From the NCBI GenBank assembly GCA_938045435.1, contig CALIBA010000343.1, positions 1-39,645 of the forward strand: a stretch of 39,645 nt of DNA. The letters run 5' to 3'. Under the pieces are notes generated by a model. It ran no database searches, was not told the origin of the DNA, and saw nothing but the letters and a program-made list of their open reading frames with translations. Within the stretch, counting starts at the first letter, position 1. Each line of letters opens with the position of its first letter. Below are positions 1 to 8,461 of the stretch, in pieces. This DNA is from an uncultured Selenomonas sp. (GTDB taxonomy: Bacteria; Bacillota; Negativicutes; Selenomonadales; Selenomonadaceae). A program made the translations under genes and the position numbers.

Positions 1-182
1 CCATTTTAATATAGCTATTTTTTTAAATAAGTGTACTGGGAAACTCCCTCCAACAGCTATTTCTGCTTTTCTCTCAAAAGGCACACTTCCTACATAATCA
101 GCTAAAAATTTTATATCCAAAAAATCATATTCTTACCAAAAATTTTATTATAATCCTCTCCTAAGTTACGTATACCTATCAC
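1..182 (-). pseudogene. Partial, apparently frameshifted ORF at the left edge
   Basis: On the minus strand a GTG at 182-180 overlaps the rhuM stop and opens a reading frame that stops at 111-113. A second frame, entered around the run of six T residues near 119-124, then stays open to the window edge and reads plausibly as protein (it contains a GGSFPVHLFKK stretch). Joined, the two frames look like one gene broken by a homopolymer frameshift and cut by the window. I do not recognise the family. Its place directly behind rhuM is compatible with a restriction-modification or other accessory operon, but that is a guess. The frameshift could also be a sequencing error. Confidence 0.25.
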
Positions 183-1204
183 AAAAGCAGACTATTCTCT
201 ATAAATTTATCAAAATCTGATTCAAAAAGCTTATCCTGCACAATGCGATACTTCTCAAACTCGCTAAGCGCGTGTGCACAAGCTATTTCTGCGGTTATTT
301 TGCCAGCATCTTGCAATACTTGGCGGTCAGCAAATGCTAAAAAGCGATTCAAACGTTGCTCCCAATCGCTCATTGTCATCGGTATATGTCGCTGTGCCAT
401 ATCTTCTGCCATATCCAAATAAGCCGATACCAAACGCTGTAGTTGCGCCATTTCGTCCTCAGTCAGGTAGTTTTTAGCCACTACTACATCAAAAGGATAT
501 ATTTTGCCCTTAGGCGCATCTTTCCAAGTGTTAAGCCCCATATTAGTTTTTTCAGCATCAGCGCGCTCATAAATCACCTCTGCAGCAGTATGTCCGTGTA
601 TCGCCCAATGCAATTTGTTTTGCACAGTAGCAAAAAAACGCTGTGTGCTAGCCGATTTAGGGTCATAATCAATAGAAGTAGTGTAAATATCCGTTATTTT
701 CTGATAAAATTTGCGTTCCGACAGGCGTATTTCGCGTATGCGCTGTAGTTGTTCTTCAAAATACTTCTTCCCGAGTAGCGTACCATCGTTTTTTAGCCGC
801 TCATCGTCCATCGCAAAGCCCTTAATGGTAAATTCTTGAATAATCTGCGTTGCCCATTTGCGAAATTGTACCGCTCTTTCTGAATTTACCTTGTACCCTA
901 CCGCTATAATTGCCGATAGGTTATAGTGTTTAGTATTATACGTCTTACCATCATCGGCAGTTATTAGAAAATTTCTAATAACTGAATTTTCATCTAACTC
1001 ATTGTCTTCGAATATCTTTTTTAGATGATAGTTAATAGTAGGAATTTTAACATCATAAAGCAATCCCATCATTTTCTGAGAAAGCCATACGTTTTCATCG
1101 GCATAGAGACTTTGTATATTACTCTCACCTGTAGCTGTCACAAAGGTAAGATACTCTGCCACTGAAGCCCGCACCATATCTTTAGTTATTTTTTTTCTGT
1201 TCAT
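179..1204 (-). CDS. RhuM-family protein
   Basis: A 341-residue protein resembling the RhuM (virulence-associated, COG3943) family. The N-terminal third (about residues 28-135) has the typical features: a WLSQKMMGLLYDV segment predicting DNA binding, then a region containing YNLSAIIAVGYKVNSERAVQFRKWA. The remainder is charged and helical. The biochemical role of RhuM is not established; the genes are common in accessory regions, often beside type I restriction-modification genes. The ATG at 1204 follows a good Bacteroidetes promoter at 1227-1258, so the start is well supported. Whether it belongs to the conjugative element or to the flanking chromosome cannot be decided, because the left element end is not visible. 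Confidence 0.8.
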   Translation of the reverse strand: MNRKKITKDMVRASVAEYLTFVTATGESNIQSLYADENVWLSQKMMGLLYDVKIPTINYHLKKIFEDNELDENSVIRNFLITADDGKTYNTKHYNLSAIIAVGYKVNSERAVQFRKWATQIIQEFTIKGFAMDDERLKNDGTLLGKKYFEEQLQRIREIRLSERKFYQKITDIYTTSIDYDPKSASTQRFFATVQNKLHWAIHGHTAAEVIYERADAEKTNMGLNTWKDAPKGKIYPFDVVVAKNYLTEDEMAQLQRLVSAYLDMAEDMAQRHIPMTMSDWEQRLNRFLAFADRQVLQDAGKITAEIACAHALSEFEKYRIVQDKLFESDFDKFIENSLLL

Positions 1205-1226
1205 CGATTACTATAATCAGGAGTCG

Positions 1227-1258
1227 CAAAGTTAGTGATTTATACAGAAATAAGCAAA
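1227..1258 (-). promoter_or_regulatory. Promoter of the rhuM-like gene
   Basis: On the minus strand TAACTTTG (1227-1234) is the Bacteroidetes -7 box and TTTG (1255-1258) the -33 box, 20 nt apart. Transcription would start about 15-20 nt upstream of the ATG at 1204. Confidence 0.65.
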
Positions 1259-1352
1259 AATTATTCACAGCATTTGCATTTAACTCTATGGCACTATGCG
1301 AGATTTAAATGTACCTAAAGTTAAATGCCAATACTGTATACCTTACGTATAG

Positions 1353-1520
1353 GATGATATTTTAAGGGTGGAAAATGACCCTGACGATGAAAGCAGGCTG
1401 AACCTGACAATAAACAGGAAGCCGATTGCCGACTGGTTCAGGGAGCAATGGCACAGGCTTAGATATGGAGCAAGAGTGCCGCAACAGGAAGAAAGAAAAA
1501 GTAGAGGATTCAAATTATAA
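1353..1520 (+). pseudogene. C-terminal remnant of a mobilisation-type gene
   Basis: An open frame on the plus strand runs from just after a stop (1350-1352) to TAA at 1518-1520. It encodes about 55 residues that read like a real C-terminus (contains NRKPIADWFREQWHRLRYG). There is no credible start or ribosome binding site, so it looks like the 3' end of a truncated gene. In Tn4555-type elements cfxA lies beside a mobilisation gene, so a mobA-like origin is plausible; I could not confirm this from the sequence. Confidence 0.45.
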
Positions 1521-1539
1521 TAGAAGCAATTTGATTAGT

Positions 1540-1581
1540 AATCTAAAAGCACTCCGATAACGATTAGAGTGCTTTTAGATT
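1540..1581. terminator. Bidirectional hairpin between the remnant and cfxA
   Basis: A perfect 15-bp inverted repeat (1540-1554 and 1567-1581) with a 12-nt loop lies between two converging genes, the plus-strand remnant ending at 1520 and cfxA ending at 1613. The arms end in A/T-rich sequence, which suits a terminator read in both directions. Confidence 0.6.
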
Positions 1582-1612
1582 GTTTATCATTAATTATCAA
1601 AGCAAGTGCAGT

Positions 1613-2578
1613 TTAAGATTTTACTGAAGTTTGCATTAATAAAGAATATACTACAGCTGATATATGCGCAACATATTGTGACGCTTGTGATTCATTTCCC
1701 TTGAAATCCTTAACAAATACCGCTAAGGTATAACTGATATTATTAGGCAGACATATATAGGCAACATCATTGTGAGCTGCAAGAACACCATTTTCATTAA
1801 CATCACCTGAACCTGTCTTATGCGCTATAACAACCCCTTCTTTATCAAGAAGTGGAGCTGCTATCCTATCTACACCTGTTTTGCATTCTTTTAACGTATT
1901 CTTAATGAAACTTTGTTTCTCATCATCGATAAGACCTTCAGTAAACAAACGATTCATCAACATTGCAGCACCAAGAGGAGATGTATAGTTAGAGTAAGCC
2001 TTGTTATGGTCAGCCGACATTTCCTCTTCCGTATAAGCTATCTGAAAACTTGAACGAGGAATGAGTGTGGCTATAAAACTATCTGTTTGAGCGACATTAA
2101 CCATATCCTTAAACATAAGGTTGCTTGCATTGTTGTCACTCTGAGTAAGAGTATAACGCAGCAAATCTCTCACTGTCAATGATATGACTGGCCCTGAATA
2201 ATCTTTCAGCATAGGACTCCAAGTCTTTGGGTCAAGTTTATCCCTATTTATATTTACTAAGGTATCAAGTGAAATTCCTTTATTGTCAAAGTCATTACAA
2301 AGAGCTAATGCCTGATGAACCTTAAACACACTCATCATAGGATAAACACTCTTATTATTGACCTTAACCGTATCTCTGTTATTAACAATAACCGCCACAC
2401 CAATTTCGCCAGGACAAGCTGAGACAATTTGAGAAATGCTATCAGTCAAAACATTTGTTAAAGGAGGATTTGCGCTATCTTTTGTCGCTGATTTATGGAA
2501 CAATGAAAATACCAAGATGAAAATGCAAACTAAAGCTATACTCAAAACTACGATTTGTTTTTTTCTGTTTTTTTCCAT
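1613..2578 (-). CDS. cfxA: Class A beta-lactamase CfxA
   Basis: This 321-residue protein is a CfxA-family extended-spectrum class A beta-lactamase, which hydrolyses beta-lactams in the periplasm by an acyl-serine mechanism. Visible motifs are SVFK (S83, K86; catalytic SxxK), SDN (147-149) and KTG (254-256). An N-terminal hydrophobic segment (about 8-26) serves for export. D follows the KTGSG motif and E lies in the GNES segment; from memory this combination matches the CfxA3-type variant, but allele assignment needs an alignment. The gene has its own promoter and stands apart from the downstream remnant by a hairpin. It is the only recognised resistance gene in the window and the obvious phenotype carried by the element. 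Confidence 0.97.
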   Translation of the reverse strand: MEKNRKKQIVVLSIALVCIFILVFSLFHKSATKDSANPPLTNVLTDSISQIVSACPGEIGVAVIVNNRDTVKVNNKSVYPMMSVFKVHQALALCNDFDNKGISLDTLVNINRDKLDPKTWSPMLKDYSGPVISLTVRDLLRYTLTQSDNNASNLMFKDMVNVAQTDSFIATLIPRSSFQIAYTEEEMSADHNKAYSNYTSPLGAAMLMNRLFTEGLIDDEKQSFIKNTLKECKTGVDRIAAPLLDKEGVVIAHKTGSGDVNENGVLAAHNDVAYICLPNNISYTLAVFVKDFKGNESQASQYVAHISAVVYSLLMQTSVKS

Positions 2579-2625
2579 GTTTATATTATTTATATTTGTT
2601 TGACGAGAATATCTTTATTTGCCGA

Positions 2626-2633
2626 CAAAGGTA
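2626..2633 (-). promoter_or_regulatory. Likely cfxA -7 promoter element
   Basis: TACCTTTG on the minus strand, about 48 nt upstream of the cfxA ATG, matches the Bacteroidetes -7 consensus exactly. No clean TTTG -33 box is seen at the expected distance; the upstream stretch is T-rich. Confidence 0.5.
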
Positions 2634-2788
2634 CATAACTTTACGGAAAAATATGTTTCCTATTTTGAAAATATGATGCAAATTTAAGTATTTTTCCCCA
2701 AAATTACAAGCAATTTCCGGAAAAATAATGAAAAATACAGAATGCAAACGTTTGCTCATATTTATACGGCAGTATTAGAATAAGGCTG

Positions 2789-4792
2789 CTAATCTTTTAC
2801 TAAATGGGCAAGGCTTGGCGTGTGCTTTATCCGTTGAATTTCTGAATCGACAAGCGATCGAATTTCTTGCTTCACTTTACGATAGTTGGCTTCAATGGTT
2901 TCTTTGAGCGTGTCGCAGCTTTCTTTGTCAGTAAAATCAGTTATATTGGGGATGGGTTTATAGGTTTTCATATCCGCAGATACCTTGGCACTATCTACCA
3001 CTATCTCCGCATGGAAAATTTTCTGGTCGATACGCTCGTCAAAGTTGTCGGACACAGCACCGACAAACATTCCCTGTGTGAGATTACTGATTTTGCTTGC
3101 AGGGATAAGGCTATCCATTTGTGTGGAGATAGAGGTGGATTTGTCATTACGGTTAATGGTCATAGACTGTCGCTGTTGAAGCACCTTGCCAAAGCGTTCC
3201 GAGAGTGTTTTGGCAGTTTCTCCAACCACCTGCCCTGAGAACACATTACCCACCGTATTCTGGATTACCTTGCTCTCCTTGTCGCCATAATCACGGGTGA
3301 GTTGCGAAAAGTCTTGAAAACCCAAACAAACTGCCACTTTATTGCTTCGTGCTGTGGCTATGAGATTATCCAATCCACGGAAGTAAATCGTTGGCAACTC
3401 GTCGATAATTACCGAGCTTTTAAGTTGCTTCTTCTTGTTGATGAGCTTTACGATACGGCTATTGTAAAGTCCGAGTGCTGCCGAGTAGATATTCTGGCGG
3501 TCGGGATTATTGCCCACAACAAGTACTTTCGGCTCGTTGGGATTGTTGATGTCAAGCGAGAAATCATCACCTGTCATCACCCAATAGAGGGCAGGAGAAA
3601 TCATGCGTGAAAGCGGTATCTTGGCACTCGCAATCTGTCCCTGTAGCTGTTCCTGCGCTCCTCCCTCCCAAGCATCCATAAAGGGAGAAAGGTAGTTGGC
3701 AAGCTCATCGTAGGAAGTAAGTATCGGAAATATCTGTGCGTAGGGACGGTTCAGGAATTCGATGGCATGGGGAAAGGTACAATATTTGCCGTTCTCATAT
3801 ATCTTCAGAAACCAGATAATGGCGGCAAGCAAGATAATCGGTGATTCGACGAAAAAATCTCCCTGCTTCTGAATCCACGAGCGATTGAGATTGAGCATAA
3901 TGGTGTAGGCACTCTCATAGGCATCGGATATATCTGTCATAAAGGCAGGATTGATGGGATTACAGCGATGTGATTTGCGAGGGTCGTCGAAGTTAATCAC
4001 ATAGAATTGCGGTTTGACTTTATAAGCATCTAAATGATGGAGCAGGTGATTGTAGGCTATCTCCGACAAATCGGGAAACTTATAATCATAGATATACATG
4101 GCAAAGCCTTTCTCTATCTGCTGCTTGATGTAGTTGTTCACGATAGCATACGACTTACCAGAGCCGGGGGTGCCGAGTACCATTGATGCACGGAAGGGAT
4201 TAACTACATTGATCCAGCCCTTGTTCCACTTCTTCTTATAGTAGAATCGTGTAGGAAGGTTTACCGAGTATTCGTTCTCCATCAACCGAGTTTCCTGCAT
4301 AAAGCTCTCATTCTCGGTATTGAACACATCGTCCATCAAGTTGTTTTTGAGCAGTCGGCTCATCCACACACCGCCCATTAGCAGACAGATATAGCCCAAA
4401 GAAAGCGTGAAGATATAGAGCGAAGCAGCACCCACCTTACCTATGGGCAATGCCAACAGCCACCAATTCAGAAAGAAGAGCACAAAACCAGCGAAAAGCA
4501 CCGTCCAAATCTTTGGCCATGTGATTTTCTCCTCCTTCACGCCTTTTGTCCCCAAGCAGGATAAGGCGAGAAATATCACACAAAACAGCTTCGTCCAAAG
4601 GATTGATGAAAACAATCCCGTGGAGCGTTGAAAGTTCATCAGTATCTTGTTGATGATGCCGAGTGTGAAGTGCCACGACTGAAATGCCTCGTAGCAGAAC
4701 CAATAACAGTTAATCAGGAGGAAAATCACTGAAATTCCCCGCATAAAGTCCATAACCTTACCCAATGCCCTTAAATCGTCTTCTTGTGCCAT
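2789..4792 (-). CDS. mobC: MobC, type IV coupling protein
   Basis: A 667-residue TraG/TraD-type coupling ATPase of CTnDOT-like elements. It docks the relaxase-DNA complex at the mating channel and powers DNA transfer at the inner membrane. The N-terminal 145 residues hold several membrane segments (about 17-37, 65-80, 95-115, 123-145). A Walker A motif GTPGSGKS is at 207-214 and a Walker B-like VIIDE is near residue 458. Length and order suit the MobC family. It is last in the leftward mobA-mobB-mobC operon, 76 nt after mobB. The intervening gap contains a small inverted repeat, ACCATT/AATGGT, around 4850-4863. cfxA follows downstream where other CTns carry regulatory or tetQ genes. Confidence 0.93.
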   Translation of the reverse strand: MAQEDDLRALGKVMDFMRGISVIFLLINCYWFCYEAFQSWHFTLGIINKILMNFQRSTGLFSSILWTKLFCVIFLALSCLGTKGVKEEKITWPKIWTVLFAGFVLFFLNWWLLALPIGKVGAASLYIFTLSLGYICLLMGGVWMSRLLKNNLMDDVFNTENESFMQETRLMENEYSVNLPTRFYYKKKWNKGWINVVNPFRASMVLGTPGSGKSYAIVNNYIKQQIEKGFAMYIYDYKFPDLSEIAYNHLLHHLDAYKVKPQFYVINFDDPRKSHRCNPINPAFMTDISDAYESAYTIMLNLNRSWIQKQGDFFVESPIILLAAIIWFLKIYENGKYCTFPHAIEFLNRPYAQIFPILTSYDELANYLSPFMDAWEGGAQEQLQGQIASAKIPLSRMISPALYWVMTGDDFSLDINNPNEPKVLVVGNNPDRQNIYSAALGLYNSRIVKLINKKKQLKSSVIIDELPTIYFRGLDNLIATARSNKVAVCLGFQDFSQLTRDYGDKESKVIQNTVGNVFSGQVVGETAKTLSERFGKVLQQRQSMTINRNDKSTSISTQMDSLIPASKISNLTQGMFVGAVSDNFDERIDQKIFHAEIVVDSAKVSADMKTYKPIPNITDFTDKESCDTLKETIEANYRKVKQEIRSLVDSEIQRIKHTPSLAHLVKD

Positions 4793-4868
4793 AATGCTAT
4801 TTTATTGTTGTTAGAATATCGTTTGAATACTATTTGAAAAATCTTTGATTACCATTTGAATGGTGCCA

Positions 4869-6143
4869 TTAACGCTTCCTGCGTTTAAGTTTTACCTTAC
4901 TTTGCTTACGAAGTTTGCGTTGCCATGCCGCTTCTTTCCAATCATCATTGCCCGATGAAGAGAAGGATTCTCCTACCATATTGTCGATAAATTCATCGAC
5001 AAGATTGTCGCTTTCCTGCTCATCAGACTGTATTGTCTGCATCTGTTGTTGAAAGGTGGTATCAATCTTTCCATAAAGCGATTCATCCAAGAATGGATTA
5101 TTCTCCGGGTTAGAGAAGTACTCGTTAAACTTATTGGCAGCATATCCTTTACCCAATCGAGAGCCATTGAGCGCAATACCTTTTTCATCATCAATGAATG
5201 TAATTCCATAGATGCGTCCATTATCATTCTTTCGGATTACCACTTGCAAGCCTTGTTTCTCCAATCTTTGTCGAAGTCTTTCCTCTGTGTGGGGAGAAGT
5301 ACGCATTACTTCTAATACCTTTCTTCTGACAGTTGGTATCAATGGCTTAACCATCTGTTTTGACTTCAGCATCTTGTTCTGAACGGCAGTATAGCCCACA
5401 CCTCTGCCTATGTCCGAGGCGTGAATGGGCGTGCTCACCTTATTGCCCTTGTCATCGGTAGGTACATAGACCAGCCCGTCATATTGCTTGCCCCTATACT
5501 CGGTCTTTACCTCCTCTACTGCAAGGTTGTATTTACGCAGAACGGCATTTAGTTCACCTAAGGAGCAGAAGGTATAATGCTTCATCGCAGAACGAACAGT
5601 ATTTGCCACTTGTTCCTTGATATTCCCTTGCACAACATTGACCTTTGGTGTTTCTGTTGTTGTTCTCTCACTGACCTTTGAACTTGGAATGAGGTTATAT
5701 TTCTTTTCCAAAGCATTAGTAATCTTCTTGCTTCGCCTGCCCTCAAACTTGTCATTGATTTTATTACCATCGAAATCCACTCGAAGCGAAACGATGTGAA
5801 TATGCTCACGGGCAATGTCATTATGCTTAAAGACGATGTAGGGTTGATTGCCATAGCCGAGTGCCTCCATATACTCCTTCGCAATCTGCGTGAGCCTTTC
5901 ATCAGATAGTTTCTCATCCGGGTGCGGATTGAGTGAGCAATGAAAAACCGTTTTCTTTGTCCTGCATTGCTCTGGTATCGCCTTTTGCATATCGGCAAGT
6001 ACCTTATCCATTTGAAAAGTGCCATCGAAGCCTTTCCGAAGTTCGTTCACGCAGAGGACTGCCGCTTCGTTGTGCTGCACCTTTTTGAAGTTATATCCCA
6101 ATGCTCCCCCAAGGTTCTCGGTAGAAGAAATCTTTGCAATCAT
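4869..6143 (-). CDS. mobB: MobB relaxase/mobilisation nuclease
   Basis: A 424-residue relaxase that nicks oriT and stays covalently bound to the transferred strand. The relaxase domain occupies roughly the first 170 residues. The metal-binding histidine cluster is visible as H107, H114 and H116 in the segment HNDIAREHIHIV, and Y17 in the N-terminal GYNFKK segment is a candidate nicking tyrosine. The C-terminus is basic (KLRKQSKVKLKRRKR-like), consistent with DNA binding. It starts 6 nt after mobA ends, so the two are co-translated. Family: MobB/MobP-type relaxases of Bacteroidetes conjugative transposons. Confidence 0.93.
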   Translation of the reverse strand: MIAKISSTENLGGALGYNFKKVQHNEAAVLCVNELRKGFDGTFQMDKVLADMQKAIPEQCRTKKTVFHCSLNPHPDEKLSDERLTQIAKEYMEALGYGNQPYIVFKHNDIAREHIHIVSLRVDFDGNKINDKFEGRRSKKITNALEKKYNLIPSSKVSERTTTETPKVNVVQGNIKEQVANTVRSAMKHYTFCSLGELNAVLRKYNLAVEEVKTEYRGKQYDGLVYVPTDDKGNKVSTPIHASDIGRGVGYTAVQNKMLKSKQMVKPLIPTVRRKVLEVMRTSPHTEERLRQRLEKQGLQVVIRKNDNGRIYGITFIDDEKGIALNGSRLGKGYAANKFNEYFSNPENNPFLDESLYGKIDTTFQQQMQTIQSDEQESDNLVDEFIDNMVGESFSSSGNDDWKEAAWQRKLRKQSKVKLKRRKR

Positions 6144-6149
6144 ATTCCT

Positions 6150-6563
6150 TTATCGACTATCAAATTGTTCCGTCAGTTGGATGGCTTTCTGTTGTAGCGT
6201 GATGATTTGACCAGAGATTTTTTCCAATTTTTCAAGTAAAATCTGTGCAGTTTTCACGCTGTGATAAGAGTTTATTGCGCGTACTGTTTGGTTGTAGAGT
6301 ACGCCTATCCGATGATTTTCGGCAATCAATTCCGAGAGTTTACGATAATAGTCCACAGCGGATTTATCCACTGTTATCACCTTGAACTTCCCTCCAAGAA
6401 TACATCCACGCACAAAATCAGACTTCGATTTTGCACCGGATTTATGGAAAAGTTCAATGACTTTTTGCTGGTCTTTGGGGTTGGGCAACCGCACGTGCCA
6501 ATTGTCCCAGCGTGGCTTTTCCGCTTTTTTTCTCTCTGAACGAGATTTCTCTTCCTTATCCAT
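6150..6563 (-). CDS. mobA: MobA, relaxosome accessory protein
   Basis: A 137-residue protein resembling MobA of Bacteroides conjugative transposons. The N-terminus is strongly basic (residues 2-17). A DWHVRLP-like beta strand (NWHVRLPNPKDQQKV) followed by helices fits a ribbon-helix-helix DNA-binding fold, with a helical C-terminal half. Such proteins bind oriT and help the relaxase. It is the first gene of the mob operon, and the DNA directly upstream contains the nested inverted repeats proposed here as oriT. Confidence 0.88.
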   Translation of the reverse strand: MDKEEKSRSERKKAEKPRWDNWHVRLPNPKDQQKVIELFHKSGAKSKSDFVRGCILGGKFKVITVDKSAVDYYRKLSELIAENHRIGVLYNQTVRAINSYHSVKTAQILLEKLEKISGQIITLQQKAIQLTEQFDSR

Positions 6564-6613
6564 AGCTTTACTTTTCTTTAATCACGACTTTGGAGTGATT
6601 TAATCCCCTTTGG

Positions 6614-6713
6614 GGCAAGGGTCTTTGTGGTACAACTGTAAGTTTGTGTTACAAAGACACACCTTGCCAATATCAAGAGTTGATACGATTGAAGTATCCA
6701 CCCTCGTGGGGTG
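6614..6713. other. Candidate origin of transfer (oriT)
   Basis: Stacked inverted repeats lie just upstream of mobA: GGCAAGG/CCTTGCC (6614-6620, 6662-6668) enclosing GTCTTTGT/ACAAAGAC (6621-6628, 6651-6658); TATCAA-GAG-TTGATA (6671-6685); and CACCC/GGGTG (6699-6703, 6709-6713). A CCCC-TTT-GGGG hairpin precedes them (6605-6615). In CTnDOT-like elements oriT lies next to mobA. The nic site cannot be located by eye. Confidence 0.6.
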
Positions 6714-6753
6714 TCTGCTTCGGGATATTACCTCCATGTATTATTCTCGCCTG

Positions 6754-6761
6754 CAAAGTTA
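6754..6761 (-). promoter_or_regulatory. Candidate mobA -7 promoter element
   Basis: TAACTTTG on the minus strand, about 190 nt upstream of the mobA ATG. The -33 box is not clear at the normal spacing. If used, the transcript leader would cross the whole proposed oriT. Confidence 0.35.
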
Positions 6762-6979
6762 CGGCGAGTTTTCAAATATCTCATTATCAATGGTATTCAC
6801 TCTTTTTCCTCGCATTTCCCTGCACTTCATTGGTGTCATATAATCAGCCAAAATATCATTTATTTTGCAGTCAGAACGAGCGAACAATGGTATGATAACA
6901 CAAGCAAAAGATATATCGTATTACCGTTGGCTTACACCAAAGATGACAAGAAGGAACGAAACATATTCATAACAATTTG

Positions 6980-7007
6980 TTGTCATGACAAACTATTGTC
7001 AGTACAA
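6980..7007. promoter_or_regulatory. Paired TTGT..ACAA palindromes upstream of traA
   Basis: TTGTCATGACAA (6980-6991) is a perfect 12-bp palindrome and TTGTCAGTACAA (6996-7007) a near copy, centred 16 bp apart. They lie about 150 bp before traA and look like operator sites for a dimeric regulator. Related 11-bp forms occur in the oriT region at 6625-6635 and 6644-6654. Confidence 0.4.
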
Positions 7008-7152
7008 CAGATAGCAAGAACTATAAATCGTCCTTTCAGACTATCGCACGAACCATACGCAGCCAGAACAAACTGTCTGCTGATACTTCTCAAGAATGAG
7101 AGCACATCCAAACATCAAATAGACAAGTAATATGAACTAAGAAATTATCATT

Positions 7153-7956
7153 ATGGAGAACAAACAACAACGCCCCATCTTTCTGGGGTTCTCCTCGCAA
7201 AAGGGAGGAGTCGGAAAAAGCACGCTTGCCGAAATCGTAAGCAGCATATTGTACTACGAACAGGGCATCAACCTCTTCGTGGTGGACTGCGACCTGTCGC
7301 AGGATTCCTTTTACAAGCTGAGAGAACGTGAGAAAAGTGTCATTCAGGGAAACGAGGAACTTTCCAAGTCCATGCAGGCATTCTTTCAGCACCTCGGCAA
7401 AAAGGCATACAGAATTTACAAGTCCAGCCCCAAGGAAGCCGTCAAGACAGCACAAAGTAAGATTGACGCTATCAGCAATGAGAAGTACCAGTTGGTTGTG
7501 TTCGATTTTCCCGGTCATGCAGGAACAACGGAGTTGATGGAACTGTCCCTTCAGATGGACTATATCCTATCTCCACTTGAAGCCGACATACAGTCGCTCG
7601 TCTCCTGCATGGCATACGCCAAGACCATCACGGATATTGGTGTCTCAATGTCCGACTCACGGATAAAGGACATTATCCTGTTCTGGAACAAGGTGGACAG
7701 AAGGGTGAGGAACGTCATCATTGACGAATACACGAAGCTCATCCAAGGACATGAGCTCACGCTCCTGCCCGGCTATGTATATGCCACGCACCGCTTCTCC
7801 CACGAACTCTCCACATACGGGCTGCGTGGTGTGTTCCGTTCCACCTATCAGCCTCCTGCAAAGGGACTGCGAACGGGTACGGGGCTGGATGAACTCGTCT
7901 CCGAGATAATTCAACGTCTCAAACTAAAAACGAAAACAGAAAATGGCAACGATTGA
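7153..7956 (+). CDS. traA: TraA, ParA-family ATPase
   Basis: A 267-residue ParA/MinD-type P-loop ATPase, first gene of the tra operon. The deviant Walker A KGGVGKST spans residues 17-24, followed by VVDCDLSQDS near 43-52 (Walker A') and VVFDFPGHAG (Walker B) around residues 116-125. In CTnDOT-type elements TraA is the conserved ParA-like leader protein of the transfer operon; its precise role is unknown. The traB start lies inside its last codons (14-nt overlap), so translation is coupled. The promoter was not identified with confidence. Confidence 0.92.
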   Translation: MENKQQRPIFLGFSSQKGGVGKSTLAEIVSSILYYEQGINLFVVDCDLSQDSFYKLREREKSVIQGNEELSKSMQAFFQHLGKKAYRIYKSSPKEAVKTAQSKIDAISNEKYQLVVFDFPGHAGTTELMELSLQMDYILSPLEADIQSLVSCMAYAKTITDIGVSMSDSRIKDIILFWNKVDRRVRNVIIDEYTKLIQGHELTLLPGYVYATHRFSHELSTYGLRGVFRSTYQPPAKGLRTGTGLDELVSEIIQRLKLKTKTENGND

Positions 7957-8461
7957 GGAAAGAAAACAGCAACTGGAAAAGAAGCTGAAGAAAATGGCAG
8001 AGGACAATGTCGTGGTGAAACCTGTCACGGTTCCCAACCCCTTCGATCCATCCGAGGACACCGAGCCTTCCCTCGCAACATCACGAGAGGAAGACAAAAG
8101 TTCGGAAGAAATGAAGACGGCAAAAGAAGAACGAACAGACGAAACTGGAGGAGAGGAAATCGGGAACACGGAACCGAAAAGAGAAAGAAAACCGAGAATA
8201 GAAAAGTCTGGCAGGTCGTCCCTTTCCATAGAGGAATACCGTTCCCTATACTTTCATCCCGTACGTTCGCAAATGCGGACGGCTTTCTCCATCAATTTGG
8301 AGACATTACAGAACCTGCGCAATGTGCTACAAGACTTAGGAGAAAGGGTATCTATTGCTTCCTATATTGATAATATCCTCCGGGAGCATCTGCGGGAACA
8401 TCAGGAACTTCTCAATAATGCAGCAGCAAAGCAAAGACGTAAAACAACAATAACACTATGA
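7943..8461 (+). CDS. traB: TraB, DUF3408-type protein
   Basis: A 172-residue protein with a charged, low-complexity N-terminal half (to about residue 90) and a conserved C-terminal domain of the DUF3408 type (SLSIEEYRSLYF to ILREHLREHQELL). The compact helical C-terminus may bind DNA as a ribbon-helix-helix protein, as proposed for similar ParA-partner proteins; this is inference. It overlaps traA by 14 nt and the next gene by 4 nt. Confidence 0.8.
   Translation: MATIEERKQQLEKKLKKMAEDNVVVKPVTVPNPFDPSEDTEPSLATSREEDKSSEEMKTAKEERTDETGGEEIGNTEPKRERKPRIEKSGRSSLSIEEYRSLYFHPVRSQMRTAFSINLETLQNLRNVLQDLGERVSIASYIDNILREHLREHQELLNNAAAKQRRKTTITL

Larger units (their letters stand above)
6564..7152. other. 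Divergent mob/tra intergenic region
   Basis: A 589-bp gap separates the divergent mobA and traA genes. It holds the proposed oriT (6614-6713), a candidate mobA promoter (6754-6761) and paired palindromes (6980-7007). An open frame on the plus strand (6711-7130) covers much of it, but has no recognisable family and its first part overlaps the oriT-side repeats, so I do not call it a gene. Confidence 0.6.

Noticed and set aside
6711..7130. 139-residue plus-strand ORF between mobA and traA
   Set aside because: It begins at the edge of the oriT-like repeats, shows no family resemblance and lacks a convincing ribosome binding site.
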